Assembly (NCBI GenBank): GCA_002385985.1
Contig: DGEO01000027.1
Span: 232,983 to 245,137, forward strand
DNA from: Anaerolineaceae bacterium UBA3924
GTDB taxonomy: Bacteria > Chloroflexota > Anaerolineae > Anaerolineales > Anaerolineaceae
Direction: 5' to 3'
DNA: 12,155 bases
How positions within the stretch are numbered: position 1 is the first letter of the stretch; each line of letters starts with the position of its first letter. A program made the translations under genes and the position numbers. The notes under the pieces are model-generated. The model ran no database searches and had not been told where the DNA came from. It worked only from the letters and a program-made list of their open reading frames with translations. Shown here one piece after another: positions 7,701 through 12,155 of the stretch.

Positions 7701-8888
7701 GCGGATGAGGAAGACGAAGAAGGCGGCCTGGTCGAAAAACCGCAGGATGTGGTCAACGAGCTGTCCAACCTGGTGCGCACGCCTCTGAGGCTTTCCGGCG
7801 GGCAGATCCGCCAGCTGATGGATGGAGACCCGGAGGTCTTCGACCAGATCCGCGAGCAGGTGGACAGCCAGCTCACCTCCGCCACGCTGGACCGTCTGGT
7901 GGGCGCGCTGAAGCGCCGTCTGGACGGGTTTAACCTGGCGCCGGCCGATCTGCAGGGCAAGGACTGGCTCGAGCTTTCGGACGACGTGCTGGATGAGGTC
8001 GAGGCGGTGTTCGAGCGGCGCAAGAGCGCGCTGCTCGGCCCGAACGGCCAGGTAGCCTCCGACCTTGACCAGGCCTTGAGCCGCCTGCCGGAGGGCGTCA
8101 TGCCGGCGGACAGCGATTTGCTGCGGCTGCTGCTGGCCATTGGCCAGGGTACACGGGTATCCTTCGACGCCGCGACGCACCGCAAGACTTTCCAGATGTA
8201 CCTGCGGCTGAACTACATCTATTACGCTGCGCGTCTGTTGGGCGGGCGACAGGCTGCTGAACTGCGCAGCGAAGTGCTGGAGCACCTGCGCGGGGCCAAG
8301 GAAGCCAACAGGCGCGCCCTGGGCCTGGCGGACTGGAACCGTCTTTCCGCAGCGGATGTCACCCTCTCACAGCTGGACGAGCGGGTACGCACCCGCCTGG
8401 CGAACCGATTTGGCAGCGAGCGCATGGAAGAGCTGCTGGAACAGCCGCTGCGCAGCTTTAGCCCCGAGGACCGCGACATAGTTGTTGAAATCCTGGGCTG
8501 GCGGCTTCAGAACGAGTTCTACCGGCAGCTGCTGCTGAACGTGATTTCGCAGCTGTGGGTGGAATACCTGACGCGTATGGACGCGCTGCGTGTGTCCATC
8601 GGCCTGGAAGCCTATGCCCAGCGCGATCCGCTGGTGCAGTACAAGGGCCGCGCCTCCGAGCTCTTCACCCAGCTGCTGGCCGACATCCGCGCCGGTGTGG
8701 TCACGCGCATGTTCAAGGTGCAGCCGACCCGGCAGGCCATGCCCGCGCCTGAGCAGCGCGAAGCCGTGCCGTCGAAGGCCGATAAGCCTGCCGTGAAGGA
8801 GGCTGTCGCTGCCGCGCAGGATGGCAAGGCGGAGAGCGGCACTGCAGCAGGCAAGCAGGGAAAAAAGCGGAAGCGGAAGCGCCGCTAG
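4788..8888 (+). CDS. secA: protein translocase ATPase SecA, unusually long form
   Basis: SecA is the ATPase motor that drives unfolded preproteins through the SecYEG channel. The core is complete: the Q-motif region RHYDVQ with Q87; Walker A RTGEGKT at 103-109 (K108); Walker B DEVD at 234-237 followed by LIDEARTPLIISG; then the preprotein-crosslinking domain; NBD2 with TTSVEHSE near 508 and NMAGRG at 645-650; QLRGRSARQGD; and the long scaffold-helix sequence RKHLLEYDDVLNAQR near 812-826. At 1366 residues it is far longer than typical SecA (about 800-950). Extra material sits at about 160-192, 522-611, 655-715 and above all 836-1250, the last with a predicted coiled coil at about 922-965 and an acidic patch at 973-978. 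The conserved QLWVEYLTRMDALR segment resumes at 1255. The C-terminus lacks the zinc-binding cysteine motif and ends in KKRKRKRR. The protein has no cysteine. The ATG at 4788 follows AAAAGG at 4771-4776 by 11 nt. Confidence 0.97.
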   Translation: MFQKIARMLGGDPNKKEIEKYAAVVEKINALEPRFEAMSEDELRRQTALFRQRLAGGETLDDLLVEAFAAVREASKRTLGLRHYDVQMIGGMVLHHGKIAEMRTGEGKTLVATLPVYLNALTGRGVHIITVNDYLARRDARWMAPIYSLLGMSVGVLQMAARTENGKKAFLVDLEKTSAVEDQHQLVLVDRVEAYNADITYGTNSEFGFDYLRDNLTNSLKERVQRGHYYAIIDEVDNVLIDEARTPLIISGPASEDTEWYVRMAQVVRALNPEDYEINEKDRNVTLTEVGEAHVEELLQTPLRDPDRPEDISPEQARLLGFLEQALRAQHLYRRNKDYIVQGGKVVIVDEFTGRLMPGRRWSEGLHQAVEAKEGVRVEPETITYATITIQNYFRMYEKLAGMTGTALTEAEEFSKIYKLDVLPIPTNLEYNAIGLNASLVEVTDKDADGYRYTYYARLNDPSRKPVFFKRKDYPDVVYRTEEAKLRAITLEILRYHIFGRPQLIGTTSVEHSERLSDRLGSEPLRRLAQTLLLREAWLKKHNRQQAETAIPELAFLNKPLDSLNTAEMRQFGRANGLSTISVEDPENLDTLISLLGLRPEDRDRLLKVLQGGIPHQVLNARKHDEESQIIARAGAYGAVTIATNMAGRGVDIKLGGELDEEIYRDVTRVLDKAGIDPYGMNMQQIRQALQNLSPDQYGVYEESVRAFLKQMDEADKVRELGGLHVIGSERHEARRIDNQLRGRSARQGDPGSSRFYLSLEDELMRLFGGGQVEALMKRLNIDESLPIESNLVGRLVEQSQTRVEGANFDVRKHLLEYDDVLNAQRKRIYSQRDMVFTKEDLTEDVEAMLEADISNRIPAAFDEDEEGPWKLLGYLEEIQPPVLVGNDIYPTFALNLVLGALKKHLPAAGASPADLKQAYLEVAGQALEAEKEHLLRATQEMLDRLEETLERQRQERFDAIDTFQEGRGLGADEEDEEGGLVEKPQDVVNELSNLVRTPLRLSGGQIRQLMDGDPEVFDQIREQVDSQLTSATLDRLVGALKRRLDGFNLAPADLQGKDWLELSDDVLDEVEAVFERRKSALLGPNGQVASDLDQALSRLPEGVMPADSDLLRLLLAIGQGTRVSFDAATHRKTFQMYLRLNYIYYAARLLGGRQAAELRSEVLEHLRGAKEANRRALGLADWNRLSAADVTLSQLDERVRTRLANRFGSERMEELLEQPLRSFSPEDRDIVVEILGWRLQNEFYRQLLLNVISQLWVEYLTRMDALRVSIGLEAYAQRDPLVQYKGRASELFTQLLADIRAGVVTRMFKVQPTRQAMPAPEQREAVPSKADKPAVKEAVAAAQDGKAESGTAAGKQGKKRKRKRR

Positions 8889-8910
8889 ACTGGAGAACGG
8901 ATAACAATTG

Positions 8911-8944
8911 AAGCCCCGGCACACCGCCGGGGCTTTGTGTTTTC
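8911..8944 (+). terminator. rho-independent terminator after secA
   Basis: AAGCCCCGGC at 8911-8920 pairs with GCCGGGGCTT at 8926-8935 around a 5-nt loop, and is followed by a T-rich run through 8944. It lies 22 bp after the secA stop and 14 bp from the end of the converging gene. In the opposite direction the hairpin is followed by TTCAATTG, a weaker tract, so it may also end the leftward transcript, less efficiently. Confidence 0.9.
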
Positions 8945-8958
8945 TGAAAGCGGAAGGC

Positions 8959-9531
8959 TTACTTGCCTTTGCGCAGCCGGAACTGCAGGCGGTGGTTTAG
9001 CTCTGACTGCGGGAAAATGCCTTCCTCGGTCGAGCGCACGTCCTCGATGGTGAGGAACGCCTTTGGATTGACCTCGTGGATGATCTGCGTGACCTTCTTG
9101 AGCTGTTTGCGCTTGACCACAGTGAACACCAGCTTCACCGGGCCGGTGGCGCCCTGTCCGTCCACCGCGGTCACCCCGAAACCGGCTTCGCGAAGCCGCC
9201 GGACCAGGTCGTCCCCGCCGGAGGGCATGAAGGTGCGCACCACCAGCGTACCCAGGGCCAGGCGGTCTTCGATCAGCATGCCGACGTAGTTCCCCGCGGC
9301 GAACCCGCCGGCGTAGCCCAGATAGGATGTCACCGAGGAAAGGTTTTGGACCACCTGCCCGATGGCAATTACCCAGATGAGCACTTCAAAGAAGCCCAGC
9401 AGGGGAGCGATGCGCCTTTGGCCGCGAGAAACCAGGATAATGCGAATCGTACCCAGGGTCACGTCGATCACCCTGGCGAAGAAGATCAGAATCGGTAATA
9501 CCACCCAGGCGAAAAGTTCTGATTCGCTCAT
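8959..9531 (-). CDS. UPF0316-type membrane protein (DUF5698/DUF2179)
   Basis: The 190-residue product has a hydrophobic N-terminal half with about three membrane helices (roughly residues 5-26, 38-60 and 65-84, the last glycine-rich) and a soluble C-terminal half with a DUF2179-like alpha/beta fold near 95-170 (LGTLVVRTF, then ELNPK-like HEVNPKAFLTIEDVR). This layout matches the UPF0316 family of bacterial inner-membrane proteins, whose function is not established. The soluble domain is thought to be a small ligand-binding module; here that is only inference. The ATG at 9531 is preferred over a GTG six bases upstream because GAGG at 9540-9537 sits 5 nt before the ATG, whereas the GTG overlaps that site. 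It follows the lacI-type gene by 32 bp on the same strand, so the two are probably co-transcribed. The C-terminal tail is basic (RLRKGK). Confidence 0.9.
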   Translation of the reverse strand: MSESELFAWVVLPILIFFARVIDVTLGTIRIILVSRGQRRIAPLLGFFEVLIWVIAIGQVVQNLSSVTSYLGYAGGFAAGNYVGMLIEDRLALGTLVVRTFMPSGGDDLVRRLREAGFGVTAVDGQGATGPVKLVFTVVKRKQLKKVTQIIHEVNPKAFLTIEDVRSTEEGIFPQSELNHRLQFRLRKGK

Positions 9532-9536
9532 AAGCA

Positions 9537-9540
9537 CCTC
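9537..9540 (-). promoter_or_regulatory. ribosome-binding site fixing the DUF2179 gene start
   Basis: On the minus strand the sequence reads GAGGTGCTTATG. GAGG is correctly spaced (5 nt) for the ATG at 9531. The alternative GTG at 9537 falls inside this site and would have no ribosome-binding site of its own. Confidence 0.7.
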
Positions 9541-9563
9541 AACCAGTTTCAGGTAATGATACC

Positions 9564-10568
9564 TTATCCGGTGGAGGCGCGGATGACCAGGGTGGGTTGA
9601 ACCGGGACCACTGTGTCCGGCGGGATTTGCCCGTCGATCAGCTCCACCAGCATGCGGGCCAGCGTGCGGGCGATTTCGTAGGTGGGCTGCAGTACGGTAG
9701 TCAGCGGGGGAACGGTGTATTCAGTTTCTTTAATGCCGTCATAGCCGGCGATGGCCAGCTCGGTGCCGATGTAGATGCCCTGCTCCTTGGCTGCGCGGAC
9801 GGCGCCCAGCGCAGTCAGGTCGTTTATGCCGAGGATCGCGGTGGGCGGCTCTGGCAGCGCCAGCAGCTCTCTGGCGGCCAGGTAGCCGTCGTTCTCGGTC
9901 AGCCGCACCTGGCGGACCAGCGCCGGGTCAAATTCAAGCCCGGCGCGCTCCAGTCCCCGCAGGTAGCCGGCGAAGCGGTCCTGCTGGATGACCAGGCTGG
10001 GCGTGGTGCCGATAAACCCGATCCGCTGGTGTCCGCGGTTTGAGAGGTGGGCGACCAGCTCTTCGAACAGAGCCTCGTCCGCGACATCGATGTAGGGGAA
10101 GGCGGCCTCGGTCTTGCCCTTGCCCAGGGCCACAAAGGGGAATTTGTGCTCGGTAAGGAACTCCACCCGCCAGTCGTTGATGCGGGTGCGGTTGAGGATG
10201 ATGCCGTCCACCCGGTGGGACTGGACCATGCGGCGGTACTGCTCTTTTTCCTCCTCGCTCTCCGGCGGGCTGGAGGTGACCAGCAGGTCCATGTTCTGCG
10301 AGGCGGCCTCGTCGCACAGTCCGGTCAAAAAGGTGGTGTAGAAGGGGTCGGAGAAGCGCGGTGAACTGGTGGGCAGGATGTAGCCCAGGGTGTCGGTTCG
10401 CTTGCGGCGCAGCTGGCGGGCGGCGAAGCTGGGTTCGTAGCCCATTTCCTGGGCGGCTTCGATCACTCGCCGGCGGGTTTCTTCGGCCACATCGCTGTAG
10501 CCATCCAGCGCCCTGGACACGGTGGTAATCGATAAATTGAGTTTTTTCGCCAGTTCGCGGATGGTCAT
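9564..10568 (-). CDS. LacI-family transcriptional regulator
   Basis: The 334-residue product is a full-length LacI/GalR-type repressor. The helix-turn-helix is at residues 2-22 (IRELAKKLNLS, then the recognition helix TTVSRAL). The hinge helix PSFAARQLRRK follows at 46-56, with L53 in the position of the leucine that wedges into the central CpG of LacI/PurR operators. The remainder is the periplasmic-binding-protein-like effector domain, with VDGIILNR near 125, NRGHQRIGFIG near 178-188, ILGINDLTALG near 243 and IAGYDG near 270. Isoleucine 14 and threonine 15 correspond to the LacI specificity residues Y17 and Q18. GGAAGGG at 10582-10576 is 7 nt before the ATG. Palindromes overlapping its own leader and lying before the divergent transporter gene imply autoregulation and control of that transporter. 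The effector is not readable from sequence; a sugar is typical. Confidence 0.96.
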   Translation of the reverse strand: MTIRELAKKLNLSITTVSRALDGYSDVAEETRRRVIEAAQEMGYEPSFAARQLRRKRTDTLGYILPTSSPRFSDPFYTTFLTGLCDEAASQNMDLLVTSSPPESEEEKEQYRRMVQSHRVDGIILNRTRINDWRVEFLTEHKFPFVALGKGKTEAAFPYIDVADEALFEELVAHLSNRGHQRIGFIGTTPSLVIQQDRFAGYLRGLERAGLEFDPALVRQVRLTENDGYLAARELLALPEPPTAILGINDLTALGAVRAAKEQGIYIGTELAIAGYDGIKETEYTVPPLTTVLQPTYEIARTLARMLVELIDGQIPPDTVVPVQPTLVIRASTG

Positions 10569-10580
10569 AATACCGCCCTT

Positions 10581-10594
10581 CCAAAACGTTTTAG
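10581..10594. promoter_or_regulatory. LacI-type operator O1 at the regulator's own promoter
   Basis: CCAAAACGTTTTAG is a 14-bp palindrome with one mismatched pair and a central CpG, the form expected for LacI/PurR-type repressors. It lies just downstream of the leftward -10 element, around +3 to +16 of the regulator's transcript, and overlaps the regulator's ribosome-binding site. It differs at a single base from the second operator at 10779-10792. Confidence 0.8.
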
Positions 10595-10604
10595 TTGTAC
10601 CGCC

Positions 10605-10610
10605 ATTATA
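10605..10610 (-). promoter_or_regulatory. -10 element of the lacI-type regulator promoter
   Basis: ATTATA on the + strand reads TATAAT leftward, 37 bp before the regulator's ATG. No good -35 hexamer is visible at 16-18 bp spacing. A perfect -10 with an operator just downstream is a typical autoregulated arrangement and is the main support. Confidence 0.6.
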
Positions 10611-10656
10611 TCGGTATTTCTCGCCATCTCGGAGGAAAAAACCTTTATTAACCGGG

Positions 10657-10686
10657 TTGACTTTGCCGGTTTGTTCCTTTTATAAT
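10657..10686 (+). promoter_or_regulatory. promoter of the substrate-binding protein gene
   Basis: TTGACT at 10657-10662 and TATAAT at 10681-10686 are separated by 18 bp, a near-consensus sigma-70-type promoter pointing right. Transcription would start near 10693, giving a leader of about 170 nt that contains a hairpin, a T8 run and operator O2. A second, weaker promoter overlapping O2 (for example TAAGAT at 10813-10818) cannot be excluded. Confidence 0.75.
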
Positions 10687-10690
10687 CTTT

Positions 10691-10700
10691 TTACCGTTTT
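10691..10700. promoter_or_regulatory. possible degenerate operator at the transporter start site
   Basis: TTACCGTTTT keeps the perfect right half (CGTTTT) of the AAAACGTTTT core and matches 7 of 10 positions. It covers the expected start of the rightward transcript, a classical repression position. The left half is poor and the region is T-rich, so chance is a real alternative. Confidence 0.25.
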
Positions 10701-10711
10701 CTTTCCGCGCG

Positions 10712-10770
10712 GCCCGTTCAAGAAGGGTAAGGGGGAACATCAGTAATTGGACGGGTGGCAAGTTTTTTTT
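10712..10770 (+). other. leader hairpin followed by T8 run (possible attenuator)
   Basis: CCCGTTCAA at 10713-10721 can pair with TTGGACGGG at 10747-10755 (nine pairs, one of them G-U, extendable by one more wobble pair at 10712/10756). The loop is about 25 nt. Eight Ts follow at 10763-10770, seven bases after the stem. The element lies in the transcribed leader between the promoter and operator O2. The 7-nt offset and large loop are poor for a standard intrinsic terminator, so this is a candidate only. Confidence 0.3.
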
Positions 10771-10778
10771 GATTCGCA

Positions 10779-10792
10779 CCAAAACGTTTTGG
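10779..10792. promoter_or_regulatory. LacI-type operator O2 before the transporter gene
   Basis: CCAAAACGTTTTGG is a perfect 14-bp palindrome with central CpG. It lies exactly 198 bp from the near-identical O1, 72 bp before the transporter gene ATG, and about 86-99 bp downstream of the expected transcription start. There it could act as a roadblock, as the partner of O1 in a DNA loop, or on a weaker promoter close by (TTGATT at 10769-10774 would be its -35). Confidence 0.85.
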
Positions 10793-10863
10793 AGTTATCC
10801 TCCCGAGGCGGTTAAGATATGGAACCGGTCGGGGATCGTTCTGGATCATCTTAGGAGGGAGAT

Positions 10864-12155
10864 ATGAATAAGAACGCATTTTCCGGATGGAAGGGCATGG
10901 CGCTCCTGCTGATCGTCGCGCTGCTGGCGGCCTGTTCGCCGGCGCCTGTGGCAACACAGGAAACGCAGGCGCCCGGGCCGGGGATGGAAACCCAGCCGGC
11001 TGTGCCCACCACAGCCACAGGAGACGCCACCACCCTGGTGGTGGGCCTGGCTGCGTCACCGATCACGCTGGACCCGGCGGATCACCGCGACCGGACGGCA
11101 GAAACCGTGATCCGCAACATGTTTGACGGGCTGGTCACCCGGGACACGCGCAGCGGAGTTCACCTGGAGCTGGCTGAATCGATTGAGTGGGTGGACGATG
11201 TCACCATGGATGTGGTGCTGCGCCAGGGGGTGCTGTTTCACGACGGCACTGAGATGACCGCTGATGACGTGGTCTTCACCTTCGAGCGCATCATTCTGGA
11301 CGGCCAGATTGAATATCCGGAAGTGCATTCTTCTCCGCGCAAAGGGCTGATATCTCCTCTCGAATCGGTGGAGAGACTGGACGATTACTCCGTTCGCTTC
11401 CATTTCAACGCGCCCTGGCCGCCGGCCATGCAGCTGCTGGTTCACCAGCAGATTGTGCCCAAAGCTTACATTGAAAGAGTAGGTACGCAGGGGTTTGTCG
11501 AGCACCCCATCGGCACCGGGCCGTTCAAGTTTGTTTCCGCCTCCGAAGGGCTGGAGGAAGTGGTTCTGGAGCGCTTTGACGATTACTACGGCGGCGCTCC
11601 GGACCTGGCGCCAACCGACCCGGCCTGCGTAAACCGGGTGATCTTCCGGGTGATCCCGGAGGCTTCCACCCGGGTGGCGGCGCTGCTCGCCGGTGAGGTG
11701 CATATCATCCAGAACGTGCCCTCCGATCTGCTGCCCCGTTTGGAGGGGAACAACCAGGTGACGGTCAAGACCGCGCCCGGCACCCAGCCCAAGTGGATGG
11801 AGATGAACGTCAACCAGCCGCCGTTCGACGATGTGCGCGTGCGCCAGGCGCTGAACTACCTGGTTGACAAGGACCTGCTGGTTGAGCAGATCTACGGCGG
11901 CCGCGCGGTCGTGCTTCCGGGGCCGCTCTCGCCATTCAACAATTTCGTCAACGAGAGCCTGCAGCCCTATCCCTACGATCCGGACCGGGCCTACGCGCTG
12001 CTGGAGGAAGCCGGCTGGACTGATTCGAATAATGACGGCATCCTGGATAAGGACGGCCGGCCGTTCAGCTTCACCATGGACACGCTCGAGGAGCACCGCG
12101 CGCTGGCCGAGGCTGTGGCCGGGCTGCTGCAGGAGGGTGGCATCGACGTCAACGT
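10864..12155 (+). CDS. ABC transporter family-5 substrate-binding lipoprotein (3' end missing)
   Basis: The frame stays open from the ATG at 10864 to the window edge, giving about 430 residues of an incomplete protein. The N-terminus is a lipoprotein signal: basic start, hydrophobic stretch at about 12-23, lipobox LAAC with C24 as the lipidated residue. A Pro/Thr/Gln-rich linker follows to about residue 55. The rest matches family-5 extracellular solute-binding proteins (the peptide/nickel/oligosaccharide type): TLDPAD near 68, NMFDGLV near 84, WVDDVTMDVVLRQGV and FHDGTEMTADDVVFTFER near 108-142, GTGPFKF near 218, DVRVRQALNYLVDK near 324-337. Residues 387-398 (DSNNDGILDKDG) form an acidic EF-hand-like loop. 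AGGAGG at 10853-10858 is 5 nt before the ATG. Permease and ATPase genes would be expected beyond the window. LacI-type control suggests a sugar or oligosaccharide ligand; the family alone would also fit peptides. Confidence 0.93.
   Translation, partial: MNKNAFSGWKGMALLLIVALLAACSPAPVATQETQAPGPGMETQPAVPTTATGDATTLVVGLAASPITLDPADHRDRTAETVIRNMFDGLVTRDTRSGVHLELAESIEWVDDVTMDVVLRQGVLFHDGTEMTADDVVFTFERIILDGQIEYPEVHSSPRKGLISPLESVERLDDYSVRFHFNAPWPPAMQLLVHQQIVPKAYIERVGTQGFVEHPIGTGPFKFVSASEGLEEVVLERFDDYYGGAPDLAPTDPACVNRVIFRVIPEASTRVAALLAGEVHIIQNVPSDLLPRLEGNNQVTVKTAPGTQPKWMEMNVNQPPFDDVRVRQALNYLVDKDLLVEQIYGGRAVVLPGPLSPFNNFVNESLQPYPYDPDRAYALLEEAGWTDSNNDGILDKDGRPFSFTMDTLEEHRALAEAVAGLLQEGGIDVN

Noticed and set aside
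4788..8888. Possibility that the long secA frame is two fused or frameshifted genes
   Set aside because: Conserved SecA segments appear in the correct order at both ends of the frame (Walker A at 103-109, C-terminal QLWVEYL...AYAQRDP near 1255-1285), so it is a single expanded SecA, not a fusion to an unrelated gene.
8898..8909. CGGATAACAATT, identical to 12 bases of the E. coli lac operator
   Set aside because: It is only part of the operator, lies between the secA stop and its terminator, and has no palindromic partner. The local LacI-type protein has a different, clearly matched operator. Most likely chance.
10522..10746. Rightward open frame of 74 codons running from inside the lacI-type gene into the intergenic region
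   Set aside because: It starts inside the antisense of a well-supported gene, spans both promoters and has no ribosome-binding site. Its product (MVIDKLSFFASS...) resembles nothing recognisable.

Overview
The window is GC-rich bacterial DNA, densely coded and mostly housekeeping in content. The lineage is inferred, not proven. An oversized SecA with no C-terminal zinc motif, a lipoprotein family-5 solute-binding protein under LacI-type control, and a four-gene 2-oxoacid dehydrogenase cluster together suggest Chloroflexota (Anaerolineae-like). A marker-gene or whole-SecA phylogeny would settle it.

Left part (1-4714, + strand): a 2-oxoacid dehydrogenase operon. It holds the last 51 codons of E1 alpha, then E1 beta (8-bp overlap), then E2 (30-bp gap). 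A small HExxH zinc-metallopeptidase-like gene starts at the E2 stop codon. After 97 bp comes E3 (lpdA), which may also have its own weak promoter, and then a GC-rich hairpin terminator. E1 decarboxylates the 2-oxoacid, E2 carries and transfers the acyl group on a lipoyl arm, and E3 reoxidises that arm with NAD+. The role of the peptidase-like gene inside this set is unknown.

Middle part (4717-8944, + strand): secA as a single-gene unit with a clear extended -10 promoter and a clear intrinsic terminator. Its 1366-residue product is far longer than ordinary SecA and contains no cysteine. It has expansions in both nucleotide-binding domains and, above all, in the helical C-terminal half, and it ends in a lysine/arginine tail.

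Right part (8959-12155): a LacI-family regulator and a DUF5698/DUF2179 membrane protein are read leftward as a probable two-gene unit converging on secA. A family-5 ABC transporter substrate-binding lipoprotein is read rightward and cut by the window edge. The 295-bp divergent region holds two near-identical CCAAAACGTTTTGG-type palindromes exactly 198 bp apart, a promoter for each direction, and a hairpin followed by eight Ts in the leader of the transporter gene. This is a self-contained local regulon: the LacI protein probably represses itself and the transporter, whose ligand is more likely a sugar or oligosaccharide than a peptide.

No RNA genes, CRISPR arrays, insertion sequences or phage genes were recognised. 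I see no clear new defence or mobile system. The most unusual items are the SecA architecture, the peptidase-like gene in the dehydrogenase operon, and the two-operator intergenic region.
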